A stretch of 55,474 nucleotides of DNA from an uncultured Desulfovibrio sp. (GTDB taxonomy: Bacteria > Desulfobacterota > Desulfovibrionia > Desulfovibrionales > Desulfovibrionaceae), in NCBI GenBank assembly GCA_944327295.1, contig CALVHF010000007.1:1-55474 (forward strand), read 5' to 3'. This document shows positions 26,643 to 35,074 of the stretch, in pieces (position 1 is the first letter of the stretch; every line of letters begins with the position of its first letter). A program made the translations under genes and the position numbers. The notes under the pieces were generated by a model. It worked only from the letters and a program-made list of their open reading frames with translations, was not told the DNA's origin and did no database searches.

Positions 26643-26649
26643 TAGTTGA

Positions 26650-26845
26650 CGAGCCTCAGTCTGCCATTTGACGGGCTTTCGTTGGTTGGGAATGTACGGA
26701 CACTGCGGGATGGAGCCCCTGGTCCCGCGCTCTGCGGCCGATGGTTCAAAGCTCTGAGAGGCAGGAGAGGGGCTGTCGGCAGGAACCCCCTTCCAACATT
26801 GGCGAAGGATCACCACCGGCCGTAAGGCCGAGGAGACAAAACTTG
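26650..26845 (+). ncRNA. Candidate omega-RNA of the iscB remnant
   Basis: IscB nucleases use a guide RNA encoded directly upstream of their gene. This 200-base GC-rich, non-coding stretch abuts the iscB remnant and ends with the hairpin GGCC-GTAA-GGCC next to the coding start, the position expected for the 3' part of an omega-RNA. Several further inverted segments (for example CCCCTTCC/GGAGGGG-type pairings) are possible. The call rests on position and that hairpin; the full fold was not computed. Confidence 0.45.
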
Positions 26846-27360
26846 AGGTATTTGTTTTGAATAAGCGCGGAAAGCCGCTGATGCCGTGTTCTTCGGCCAA
26901 GGCGCGTCTTCTGCTCAAGGAGAAGAAAACAGCTGTGGTGAGGCGAACGCCTTTCACCCTTCAGCTGACGATCGCTCCCGGTGAAGCGAAACAGCCGGTA
27001 CGCCTCGGCGTCGATGCTGGAGACAAGCATGTTGGCCTTTCTGCTTCAGCAAAAAAGGCTTAAGCTCTCTGCATCCGAAGTCGAACTGCGTCAGGACAGA
27101 ACCGACCTGTTTTTCTGCGAGGCTTGAACTGCGCCGCTTCCGCCGCAACCGAAAGACGCGCTCCCATGCGCCTTGGTTCGACAATCGCGTTCGCAGCACG
27201 CACAAGGGCTGACTGGTCCCGTCTGTCGAGAATCGAATCAACACGCCTCTTTCGCGCATTTTTGCCATTCTCCGGTTCCTGCCTGTAACGAAGATCACTA
27301 TGGAAACAGTGGCCTTGCACCTTATCGAAAGACGCAAAACATACCTTACGGAAATCAGAA
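26845..27360 (+). pseudogene. Broken iscB (RNA-guided nickase ancestor of Cas9)
   Basis: The first frame reads EVFVLNKRGKPLMPCS, the PLMP domain that opens IscB, then ARLLLKEKKTAVVRR and the RuvC-I strand VRLGVDAGDKHVGLS with its catalytic Asp, ending at TAA 27063. The next pieces continue IscB in other frames: ASEVELRQDRTDL, then the arginine-rich bridge LRRFRRNRKTRSHAPWFDNR, a TGA where relatives have Trp, and VENRINT. HNH, RuvC-II and RuvC-III are absent. At least one frameshift and two stops make it non-functional. The original start is not obvious; TTG 26857 begins the longest intact frame. Confidence 0.75.
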
Positions 27361-27361
27361 A

Positions 27362-27398
27362 GGAGGAAGGCGCTTCCTCCCCTGCATAAATGCAGGGG
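27362..27398 (+). repeat. Right-end tandem hairpins of the iscB element
   Basis: GGAGGAAG-GCG-CTTCCTCC (27362-27380) abuts CCCCTGC-ATAAAT-GCAGGGG (27379-27398). This pair of subterminal hairpins is typical of IS200/IS605-type right ends and marks the probable end of the iscB element near 27410. Confidence 0.55.
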
Positions 27399-27522
27399 TA
27401 TCCGCGCCAGTATTTGTGATGAACGGATCACGGTTTGTTCTTGAACGATGCTGCAACCCCTGCCTGCCTGCCGGGTGTTTCTGGCAGCCCTGTGTGCAGC
27501 CCCTTGTACAGGGGAGGTGCGC

Positions 27523-28023
27523 ATGCGCTGGGTAACCCATCAGGTTGGCGCCCTCGGGGCCGCCATCTGGCTGCAGCTGCCGCTGGCAGGCTTGGTGGCG
27601 GCCTGGGTCGGCGGCATTTTGCCTGATGTCTTCGATCAGAAGCTGGCCGGCCTCTTTGCCAACAGGCAGAAGGCCTTCAACCGCATTCACCGCGGCTTTA
27701 CCCACTGGCCAGGACTCTGGCTCGGCCTCGTCTTTGCGGCAGTCCTCCTTGCCTCCAGGGGAGGAGAGTACCTTGTGCGCCCAGTCTGTGTGGGCCTTGC
27801 CGTGGGCGGCCTGAGCCATGTGGTGCTGGACATGCTCACCCCGCAGGGCATTCCCCTGCTGCCCTTTTCCCGTAAAAACCGCTTTTCCCTGAAGCTGTGC
27901 AAGACAGGCAGCTTTGGCGAATACGCCTTTCTTGCCACCATGATTGTGTGCATGTGGATCTTTTTGCGCGAGGAAGTCTACAGCGAGGCGCACAAGATTG
28001 TGCGCATCTTCTGGGGCGCCTGA
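27523..28023 (+). CDS. YdjM-type membrane-bound metal-dependent hydrolase
   Basis: A 166-residue membrane protein of the YdjM/DUF457 family. Motifs are GGILPDVFDQ, HRGFTHWP and LSHVVLDMLTPQG with conserved His and Asp residues, spread between four to five hydrophobic segments. E. coli YdjM is SOS-regulated and described as a membrane-bound metal-dependent hydrolase of unknown substrate. ATG 27523 has GGGGAGG upstream and follows the iscB remnant by about 110 bases, so its native promoter may have been displaced. It ends at a bidirectional terminator shared with rsmI. Confidence 0.8.
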   Translation: MRWVTHQVGALGAAIWLQLPLAGLVAAWVGGILPDVFDQKLAGLFANRQKAFNRIHRGFTHWPGLWLGLVFAAVLLASRGGEYLVRPVCVGLAVGGLSHVVLDMLTPQGIPLLPFSRKNRFSLKLCKTGSFGEYAFLATMIVCMWIFLREEVYSEAHKIVRIFWGA

Positions 28024-28050
28024 GCAGAAGGCCGCAAGACAAGACAGCAC

Positions 28051-28102
28051 AAAGGCCGCCCTGTTCCTCTCTTGTGTTATACGAGGAGCAGGGTGGCCTT
28101 TT
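28051..28102. terminator. Convergent hairpin terminator
   Basis: AAAGGCC-CCCTG-TCCTC on the left pairs with GAGGA-CAGGG-GGCCTTTT on the right, between the convergent ydjM-like and rsmI genes. Confidence 0.75.
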
Positions 28103-28170
28103 CCTTTGTGCCAGCCTGTTCGGTCTTCTCCCCGTCAGGCTTTCAATGCGGGCTTCTTCAGTCTAACGCT

Positions 28171-29112
28171 TCATCCCCTGCTCTTTGTGCGGGTCAGCAG
28201 GGCATAGAGTTCCTTGGACGTCCAGCCGTTCACCTGCGAAACAAGGTCGCGGACTACTTCCTTGGGCTTCTTGTCCGGGTTGGCAGCGGCGATGAGTTTG
28301 AGTACATCCTCTTCTTCCGTGCGCTGCGGGCCTGAGCCTGGCCCTATGACAACCGTGACCTCGCCCAGAAGATCGTCCGGCCAGCCTGTCGGATCGTCCA
28401 GGGAGAAGAGAAGAAATTCTTCGTGAATCTTGGTGAGTTCGCGGCAGACCGCCACCGGACGGGGGCCGAGACGGGTCAGGGCTTCCCTGAGGCTTTGCTG
28501 CAGGCGATCCTTGCGCTCAAAGAAAACAAGGGTTGTGGGCACTGCGGCAAAGGTGGCAAAGAGGCGGCTGCGTCCGGCTGTATCCCTGGGAAGGAAGCCA
28601 AGGAAGGTATAGGGCAGAGGCGCAATGCCTGCGGCACTCAAGGCCGTCACCGGAGCTGAAGGACCGGGCACGGGATGCACGGGGATGCCTTGGCGCCTGC
28701 AGGAGCAGACAAGCCTGAAGCCAGGGTCAGCCATCAGCGGGGTGCCTGCATCGGAAACTAGGGCAATGGAAGCACCCTTGCGCAGGAGGTTCAGAATTTC
28801 CGGCTCCTTTTCCTGCTCGTTGTGATCGTGAAAGCTCATGACCCGAGCCACATGCAGGCCGAGATCCCGCAGCAGGGCAAAGAGGCGCCTTGTGTCTTCG
28901 GCAAGGACGAGATCGCATCCTTCCAGAATGCGGCGGGCTCTGGGAGAGAGGTCATCCCTATTGCCAATGGGCGTGGCCACAATGAAAAGACGGCCCTGTT
29001 CGCCGGGAAAGTCTGCGGCAAGGGAGGACATCCCGGAAGGCTGCGTGGCGAGTGTTGTGGCGGATGCGCTGCCTGCAGGCTGCAGATCGGAGAAAGAAGG
29101 AGGCTGTACCAT
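28171..29112 (-). CDS. rsmI: 16S rRNA 2'-O-ribose C1402 methyltransferase
   Basis: A 313-residue SAM-dependent tetrapyrrole-methylase-fold enzyme that methylates the ribose of C1402 in the 16S rRNA P site. Signature segments are LFIVATPIGNRDDLSPRA, LAEDTRR, SFHDHNE, LVSDAGTPLMADPG and VHPVPGPSAP. The last 60 residues carry the family's C-terminal helical part. The N-terminus has about 38 extra residues before the fold; an internal ATG at residue 28 is a possible alternative start. Confidence 0.95.
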   Translation of the reverse strand: MVQPPSFSDLQPAGSASATTLATQPSGMSSLAADFPGEQGRLFIVATPIGNRDDLSPRARRILEGCDLVLAEDTRRLFALLRDLGLHVARVMSFHDHNEQEKEPEILNLLRKGASIALVSDAGTPLMADPGFRLVCSCRRQGIPVHPVPGPSAPVTALSAAGIAPLPYTFLGFLPRDTAGRSRLFATFAAVPTTLVFFERKDRLQQSLREALTRLGPRPVAVCRELTKIHEEFLLFSLDDPTGWPDDLLGEVTVVIGPGSGPQRTEEEDVLKLIAAANPDKKPKEVVRDLVSQVNGWTSKELYALLTRTKSRG

Positions 29113-29154
29113 GCTTTTTGTTCGCGCTCGCTGTGTTGAAAAGGGTATCCGAGA

Positions 29155-30045
29155 TCAGTCTTTGTCCGTGACGTTCCTTGCGGGAACGCCCCGAAAGGAG
29201 AGCCTGTGCAGCGGTGTGGGCCCGAGGCGCTGCAGGGCCTCAAGATGGACCTTCGTGCCGTAGCCCTTGTGCTCGGCCAGACCGTAGCCCGGAAAGCGCT
29301 CGTCCATGCGAGTCATGAGCGCATCTCTCCATGTCTTGGCAAGGACAGAGGCCGCCGAGATGGCCGGCACAAGACCGTCGCCCTTCACATAGGCATGCTG
29401 TCTGAGGAGCGGCTTTCTGATGAGGGCAAGGGTGCAGCGATCAAGCTCTTCCCTGCTTGAACAGTTCCGCCCTGCAAGACGGGCAAGCAGGCGGGCCTGG
29501 ACTTCCGGCGGGATGGTCTTGTTGCCGTCCACAAGTACAAGTTCGGGCAGAAAGGACAGGGTTTCGCGCAGCCTGCCCGGTTGGGCGCAATCGGTGAGTC
29601 CGGGCAGTTCCGGCAGGTCTCTCAGTCCGGCAGGGCCTGCGAGGGAGGGCTGTGTGCCTTCGGCTCTTCGTCTGCGCCTGCAGGCCAAGGCAAGCAGGGC
29701 TTGTGTCATGGCCTCGAAGGTGGCCTGCAGGATATTGATTGTATCAATGCGGGCAGGCCAGACAACGCCAAGGCCCCAGGACAGGGCCTGTTCCCTGATG
29801 AGGGGCGCAAGCTCCTCGCGCATGGCAGGAGCAAGCTTCTTGGAATCGTTGAGGCCCGGGATGGTCAGGCCCTCGGGCAGGGACACGGCACAGGCCACGA
29901 CAGGGCCTGCCAGGCAGCCTCGGCCCACTTCGTCCACTCCGGCCACGCAGGGGCCGGACCAGGGAAGGGAAGAAGCAGGGGCTGCAGCGTCCAGGCCAGG
30001 CAGCAGGACAGGATCCTTGTGCAGGCGGTTGCGGGTTCGTGCCAC
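29155..30045 (-). CDS. rnhB: Ribonuclease HII
   Basis: RNase HII removes ribonucleotides from DNA-RNA hybrids. The active-site segment [19 protein letters not shown] carries the Asp-Glu pair; [16 protein letters not shown] and [15 protein letters not shown] supply the rest. About 40 residues are inserted after the QALLALA helix (an RRRRRAEG stretch and a Pro/Leu-rich loop), which makes it longer than usual. The start is uncertain: no ATG occurs near the domain, and GTG 30045 with GGAG upstream is used; the frame is open to 30282, which overlaps rplS. Confidence 0.85.
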   Translation of the reverse strand: MARTRNRLHKDPVLLPGLDAAAPASSLPWSGPCVAGVDEVGRGCLAGPVVACAVSLPEGLTIPGLNDSKKLAPAMREELAPLIREQALSWGLGVVWPARIDTINILQATFEAMTQALLALACRRRRRAEGTQPSLAGPAGLRDLPELPGLTDCAQPGRLRETLSFLPELVLVDGNKTIPPEVQARLLARLAGRNCSSREELDRCTLALIRKPLLRQHAYVKGDGLVPAISAASVLAKTWRDALMTRMDERFPGYGLAEHKGYGTKVHLEALQRLGPTPLHRLSFRGVPARNVTDKD

Positions 30046-30196
30046 GTTGTTCAGGCTCCGGGACAGTTTTTGGAAAAGGGTGGTTGGGGAGCGGGTCTGA
30101 ATGCAGGCATGCGCACAGGCCCAGAAACAAGTCAAGCCAGTCTCAGAGGATCTGAAACCGGCCTGAATTGTTCCCTGCAAATGGGAGAGGACAATC

Positions 30197-30544
30197 TTAG
30201 TAGTTGTTGCGGGGCTTGATACGTGCGGCCTTGCCCTTGAGCTGACGCAGGTAGTAGAGACGGCTGCGGCGCACGAGACCACGATTCACAACGTCAATGT
30301 GATCGATGAAGGGAGAGTTGAGGGGGAAGATGCGTTCCACTCCAATGCCTTCAGAGATCTTGCGCACGGTGAAGGTGCCGCCGGTCGTGCCGCGATGGAT
30401 GCGGATGACGCTGCCCTGGAAAACCTGAATACGCTGCTTTTCGCCTTCGATAATGCGCAGATGAACCTTGACAGTGTCTCCGGAACGGAAGGCCGGAATA
30501 TCCATACGCATATTTTCGCGTTCAATTTTGCGAATGATGTCCAT
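30197..30544 (-). CDS. rplS: Ribosomal protein L19
   Basis: A 115-residue large-subunit protein at the 30S-50S interface. It starts [13 protein letters not shown], with [31 protein letters not shown] and a C-terminal RRSRLYYLR all matching L19. AGGAG lies ahead of ATG 30544. rnhB follows on the same strand, the order rplS-rnhB common in bacteria. Confidence 0.97.
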   Translation of the reverse strand: MDIIRKIERENMRMDIPAFRSGDTVKVHLRIIEGEKQRIQVFQGSVIRIHRGTTGGTFTVRKISEGIGVERIFPLNSPFIDHIDVVNRGLVRRSRLYYLRQLKGKAARIKPRNNY

Positions 30545-30668
30545 TTTAGGTGAGCTCCTGTACATGGCGTCATGACGCCTGATATTTTCGGGGGAGCGAC
30601 CCCCGAATTGCAGCATGACTGTTTCTCTGGCCAGAGAACGTACGCTGGGTGAAGAGGCTGCCTCAATC

Positions 30669-31502
30669 TTAGTCCAATCTGTACAATCTGCGGGCATTGT
30701 CGCCGCAGCGTTTCCACAGGACTTCCGGCTCGACGCCCAGGCACTGGGCCATGGTGCGTATGGTAAAGACAGTGTAGGCCGGTTCATTGCGTGTCCCACG
30801 CCAGGGCATGGGGGAGAGGTACGGGCAGTCCGTCTCCACAAGAAGTCTGTTGTCTGGGATACAGGGCAGTGCTTCCCGTGACTGAGGATTGTTCTTGAAC
30901 GTCACTGTACCAGGAAAGGAGACGTACCAGTCATGGGCTGCGAGACGTTCGGCAAGGGCCTTGTCGGCACCGAAGCAATGCCAGACGAGGGGATACCCTG
31001 AAAATCCCTCTTTTTCAAGAATGGTGATGGTCGTTTCCACAGCGTCCCGGCAGTGTATGGCAATGGGCATATCCAGCTCTCGTGCCAAGTGCAGCTGGGC
31101 TATGAATGGAGCCAGCTGCTGGCTGGGATGAGCCGTGCCGGGTTCGGATCGGGAAAAGTCAAGTCCTATTTCCCCGATGGCGCGTATGCGCGGATTGTCC
31201 AGAACGTGTCTGCGTATGGTTTCCAGAGTCCTGGGAGTGAAGGTCGCCGTGTCATCGGGATGGACTCCCAGGAGGAAGAACACTTCCGGGTGATCGTCGA
31301 AAAGGCGCGCCTCTTCGGGAAAGGTCTCCGGATTCAGGAAGACGTTGGCAATGCGGGCAAGCCCGCAGGCTCGCGCTCTGGCCAGGACTTCTTCCCTGTC
31401 GGTCGTGAACGCCCGACTGTTCAGATGTGCGTGAGAATCTATCCCGTACAGGGGCAGGGACACAGTCTGAGGATCAATGCGTTCTGCATGCTTTTTGGAC
31501 AT
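30669..31502 (-). CDS. tatD: TatD-family metal-dependent deoxyribonuclease
   Basis: A 277-residue TIM-barrel metallohydrolase. The metal-binding motifs are IDSHAHLN (start), GEIGLDF, AIHCRDA, WHCFGA and ETDCPYLSP. TatD nucleases act in DNA repair and degradation. ATG 31502 is preceded by GGAG; a frame extension to 31538 lacks a good start site. It is the most upstream minus-strand gene of the group tatD, rplS, rnhB and rsmI. Confidence 0.92.
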   Translation of the reverse strand: MSKKHAERIDPQTVSLPLYGIDSHAHLNSRAFTTDREEVLARARACGLARIANVFLNPETFPEEARLFDDHPEVFFLLGVHPDDTATFTPRTLETIRRHVLDNPRIRAIGEIGLDFSRSEPGTAHPSQQLAPFIAQLHLARELDMPIAIHCRDAVETTITILEKEGFSGYPLVWHCFGADKALAERLAAHDWYVSFPGTVTFKNNPQSREALPCIPDNRLLVETDCPYLSPMPWRGTRNEPAYTVFTIRTMAQCLGVEPEVLWKRCGDNARRLYRLD

Positions 31503-32218
31503 GAAACCAACTCCGGTGACATGCCTGTCCGGGTACAAGAGTAGACAGGGCAGGCAAGGGGGGAAGATTGCCGCTCTTTCTCATCCGTGTCAAGTACTTT
31601 TTTGGCATGCGGCAGGCGAAGTCGGTAAGGTCCCGGGGCCGGAAGAAGGGCCCATCTCATTCTCGCAGGAGCTGCTGCTCAAAAGAGCGTTCCATGTTCA
31701 TGCTTCATCGCTTCTTTGTGCTGCAGAAGCATGCAGCTGCCCTGTGCTTTTTCCCATGCAGGCAGCTTGTGCGTTGTGCACAGGGCGGTTTGTCTGTCAC
31801 TCCTTTCAAAATATAAAAACAATTTTATGTATATGAACAAAAATACATGCGTGGAAAGCAGATCAAATAATATGTATGATAATTTTATATTGCTGTCAGT
31901 TTTGCCTGTAGAAAAGCAGAACAGGCACAACAGTCACTGTGCATGAATGTTGCATATGTGACAATCGAGCGTGTTTGTTTTCGGGAAATTGAGCCTGTCT
32001 TTTGTGAAACTTGCCTTGTATTCAGTGAAAAAACGCGTTTTTGGGGGAGTTCACAGAAAGGGATTTCTTTGCTAGTGTTTTCTCAAAAGGGGCACATTTT
32101 CAGAGCGATCAATCCCCTTCAGGCATCTGACTGCCGGAGCGCACCCCTGCGAGAAGACACCCGGCTTTGTGCAATTCACCCCCTCCCTGCAGGGGCATGG
32201 AAGAGTGTAAGGACAGAC
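31503..32218. other. Long intergenic region, AT-rich core
   Basis: About 715 bases between divergent tatD and the UDP-sugar decarboxylase. The core at 31800-31960 is strikingly AT-rich against the GC-rich surroundings and could hold promoters for both sides. Short frames are present, but none has a ribosome-binding site and coding-like composition together. Confidence 0.4.
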
Positions 32219-33190
32219 ATGCAGCTCAACAAACAGCGTAAAAGTATTCTGGTCACCGGCGGTTCCGGCTTTCTTGGCGCACATCTGTGCAAGCGTCTGC
32301 TCGACGAAGGCCATGAAGTGCTCTGCGTGGACAACTTTTTCTCCAGCTCCCGATCCAATGTCGAGGAATTTCTGGACAATCCCCGCTTTGAACTCATGCG
32401 TCACGATGTGACCTTCCCGCTCTATGTGGAAGTCGAGGAAATCTACAATCTTGCCTGCCCGGCCTCGCCCATTCATTACCAGCACGATCCCGTGCAGACC
32501 ATCAAGACCTGCGTGAACGGAGCGACCAACATGCTGGGCCTTGCCAAGAGGGTGCATGCCCGCATCTTCCAGGCTTCGACCAGCGAAGTCTATGGAGACC
32601 CCGAAGTGCATCCCCAGGTGGAAAGCTACTGGGGCCACGTCAATCCCAACGGCATACGTTCCTGCTACGATGAAGGAAAGCGCTGTGCCGAGGCCCTGTT
32701 CTTCTCCTACTGGCGTCAGCACCATCTGCCCATCAAGATTGGCCGCATCTTCAATACCTACGGTCCGAAAATGCATCCCAACGACGGCAGGGTCGTGTCC
32801 AACTTCATCATCCAGGCCCTTCTTGGCGAGCCCATTACCATCTACGGCGATGGCGAGCAGACACGCTCCTTCTGCTACGTGGATGATCTCATCGAATGCA
32901 TGGTCCGCTTCATGGCCACGTCCGACGACTTTATCGGCCCCATGAACATGGGCAATCCCGGCGAGTTTACCATCAGGGAACTCGCCGAGAAGATCGTTGC
33001 CCTGACCGGCAGCTCGTCCAGGCTCGTCTTTGAACCCCTGCCAGGCGATGACCCCAAGCAGCGTCGTCCCAACATAGACCTTGCCCGGGAAAAGACCGGC
33101 TGGGAACCCAAGATCAAGCTTGAAGAAGGCCTTGTCAAAACCATCGCCTACTTCGAGGAACTTCTGAAAAGCGGCTGGAAGAGAGGATAG
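32219..33190 (+). CDS. UDP-glucuronate decarboxylase (UDP-xylose synthase)
   Basis: A 323-residue extended SDR that converts UDP-glucuronate to UDP-xylose. [11 protein letters not shown] is the NAD motif, [11 protein letters not shown] the adenine-ribose loop, STSEVYGDP with CYDEGKR the catalytic Thr/Ser-Tyr-Lys set, and GRIFNTYGP with [13 protein letters not shown] the substrate segments. All are near-invariant in UXS enzymes. ATG 32219 matches the family start; the frame upstream to 31943 crosses the AT-rich region and is not coding-like. It supplies a precursor for surface polysaccharide. Confidence 0.92.
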   Translation: MQLNKQRKSILVTGGSGFLGAHLCKRLLDEGHEVLCVDNFFSSSRSNVEEFLDNPRFELMRHDVTFPLYVEVEEIYNLACPASPIHYQHDPVQTIKTCVNGATNMLGLAKRVHARIFQASTSEVYGDPEVHPQVESYWGHVNPNGIRSCYDEGKRCAEALFFSYWRQHHLPIKIGRIFNTYGPKMHPNDGRVVSNFIIQALLGEPITIYGDGEQTRSFCYVDDLIECMVRFMATSDDFIGPMNMGNPGEFTIRELAEKIVALTGSSSRLVFEPLPGDDPKQRRPNIDLAREKTGWEPKIKLEEGLVKTIAYFEELLKSGWKRG

Positions 33191-33319
33191 CCCTTTCTGA
33201 AGTTGTGATTTTCGTTTGCACAGATTTTGTCCATGAGGACAATTGAGAATAGATTTATCAATTGCAGAGCCTTTGCAGAACACGCTTCATGCAGAGCCCT
33301 GTGCGATCAAGGAGGAGAT

Positions 33320-33766
33320 ATGTCTATTTCAAAGATTATGTGCGCTGTCGATCTGGCCGAAGACAGCAAGCCCATTGCCCGGTATACGGCAAATCTTGCC
33401 CGTTCCTTTGGTGCCTCTGTGCTGGTCATCTATGCAGCCCCGTCCTTAAGCCAGTATGTCGGCTTCCATGTGCCGCCGAATACCATCGAAAGCTTTGTGG
33501 ATGAAATCACTGCCGGTGCCGAGCAGAGCATGGACAAGTTCGTGAAGGAGAACTTCGAGGGCATTCAGGCTGAGGGCCGCGTCCTTGTGGGCTATGCTTC
33601 CGAAGAGATTCTCCGTCGCTCCGTGGAAGAAAAGTGCGACATCATTGTCATGGGCACCCACGGCCGCACGGGCTTTGACCGTATCCTCTTCGGCTCCGTG
33701 GCTGAAAAGGTCGTGCAGAACTCCACCATCCCCGTTCTGACTGTTCGTCCCGAGGACCTTGCCTAA
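33320..33766 (+). CDS. Universal stress protein (UspA family)
   Basis: A 148-residue single-domain Usp. MCAVDLAEDS opens the fold, and GTHGRTGFDRILFGSVAEKVV carries the G-2X-G-9X-GS ATP-binding motif, so it is of the ATP-binding type. GGAGGAG sits immediately before the ATG. It stands alone between the decarboxylase and hisC. Confidence 0.92.
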   Translation: MSISKIMCAVDLAEDSKPIARYTANLARSFGASVLVIYAAPSLSQYVGFHVPPNTIESFVDEITAGAEQSMDKFVKENFEGIQAEGRVLVGYASEEILRRSVEEKCDIIVMGTHGRTGFDRILFGSVAEKVVQNSTIPVLTVRPEDLA

Positions 33767-33949
33767 GGATCCAGGTTTCCATACAGTTTTTGGCAGCACT
33801 CTCCGGGCGCCGCAAGCCGCATCCTGCGTGCGGGCGCGTTGCCCGGGGCACTTCAAGGCTGCATTCCTCTTTTTCAGAATTCGGCTGACGCACAAGCTCC
33901 GGTACACGGCTTTCGTCAGCCGTTCTCTTTCTCTTGTTCGGGAGCAAAC

Positions 33950-35074
33950 ATGTTTGAAGATGTCGTCCGCCCGCAGATACGGGCCCTGGAGCCCTATGTT
34001 CCGGGTCGTTCCATAGACGAGATACGCCAGCAGTACGGCATTGAGCGTGTCGTGAAAATGGCAAGCAATGAAAATCCCCTGGGTGTGTCCAACCTGGTCA
34101 GGGAAGCCTTGGGCCGGCACGCAGACACGGTTTTCAGATACCCTGCAGGCGGCAATCCCCGTCTCGTGGCTGCCCTGGCCGAGCACTGGCAGATTCCTGC
34201 CGGCCGCATTGCCGTGGGCAACGGATCGGACGAAATCATAGACATGCTTGTGCGCATGCTGGCAACACCGGAGCGGGACAATGTCGTCTGCTTCAGGCCC
34301 TGCTTCTCCCTCTATCCCATACAGTCCCTCATTCAGGGCGTCGAAATCCGCCGTCAGCCGGTCAATGAGGACTTTTCCTTTAACTTTGACAAGCTCTTCT
34401 CCCTGGTGGACGAGAAAACGCGGCTTGTCTTCGTGACCACGCCGGACAATCCCTCGGGCTTCTGCCCAAGGCCCGACGAGGTTCTGGACCTTGCAAGGAA
34501 GCTGCCGGACAACTGCCTTTTGGTCATAGACGAGGCCTACATGGATTTTGCGCCTGCCGAGGGCGAGACCGAGGCGGACTGGTCCCTGTTCAAGCGGGGC
34601 GATCTGCCGGCCAATGCAGCCGTGATCCGCACCTTTTCCAAGAGTTACGGCCTGGCCGGCCTGCGCATAGGTGTCGGCATCCTGCCCGAGGAGCTGGCCG
34701 GCTACTACTGGCGTGCGCGCCTGCCCTTCTCCGTGAATATCCTGGCCGAAGAGGCTGTGCTGGCAGCCCTCAAGGACACGGCCTTTCGGGAGCTGACCCT
34801 GCAGACCGTGCGCGAGGGACGAAAACAGCTGCACGAAGGACTTGAGGCTCTGGGCTGCACAGTGTGGCCTAGCAGGGCCAACTTTCTCATGTTCCAGCCG
34901 CCTGCGCACTGCCAGGCCAGGACCCTGTACGAAAAGCTGCTTTCCCGGGGCGTCATTGTTCGTGCCCTGGCAAGCTACGATCTGCCCGACTTCATTCGCG
35001 TCAGTGTGGGCGACAAGAGCGAAAACAGGCTCTTCTTGCAGGAAACGGAAGCCATTTTGCAGGAGCAGGCGTAG
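33950..35074 (+). CDS. hisC: Histidinol-phosphate aminotransferase
   Basis: A 374-residue PLP-dependent aminotransferase of histidine synthesis. KMASNENPLGVS, GNGSDEIIDML, TPDNPSGF, VIDEAYMDF and the PLP-lysine segment TFSKSYGLAGLRIG are all canonical. ATG 33950 has GGAG upstream. Its TAG stop shares a base with the GTG start of the cytidylate kinase-ThiM fusion. Confidence 0.93.
   Translation: MFEDVVRPQIRALEPYVPGRSIDEIRQQYGIERVVKMASNENPLGVSNLVREALGRHADTVFRYPAGGNPRLVAALAEHWQIPAGRIAVGNGSDEIIDMLVRMLATPERDNVVCFRPCFSLYPIQSLIQGVEIRRQPVNEDFSFNFDKLFSLVDEKTRLVFVTTPDNPSGFCPRPDEVLDLARKLPDNCLLVIDEAYMDFAPAEGETEADWSLFKRGDLPANAAVIRTFSKSYGLAGLRIGVGILPEELAGYYWRARLPFSVNILAEEAVLAALKDTAFRELTLQTVREGRKQLHEGLEALGCTVWPSRANFLMFQPPAHCQARTLYEKLLSRGVIVRALASYDLPDFIRVSVGDKSENRLFLQETEAILQEQA

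Noticed and set aside
26160..27500. CRISPR array in the mobile-DNA cluster
   Set aside because: The repeats here are inverted element ends and single copies; no spaced direct repeats are present.
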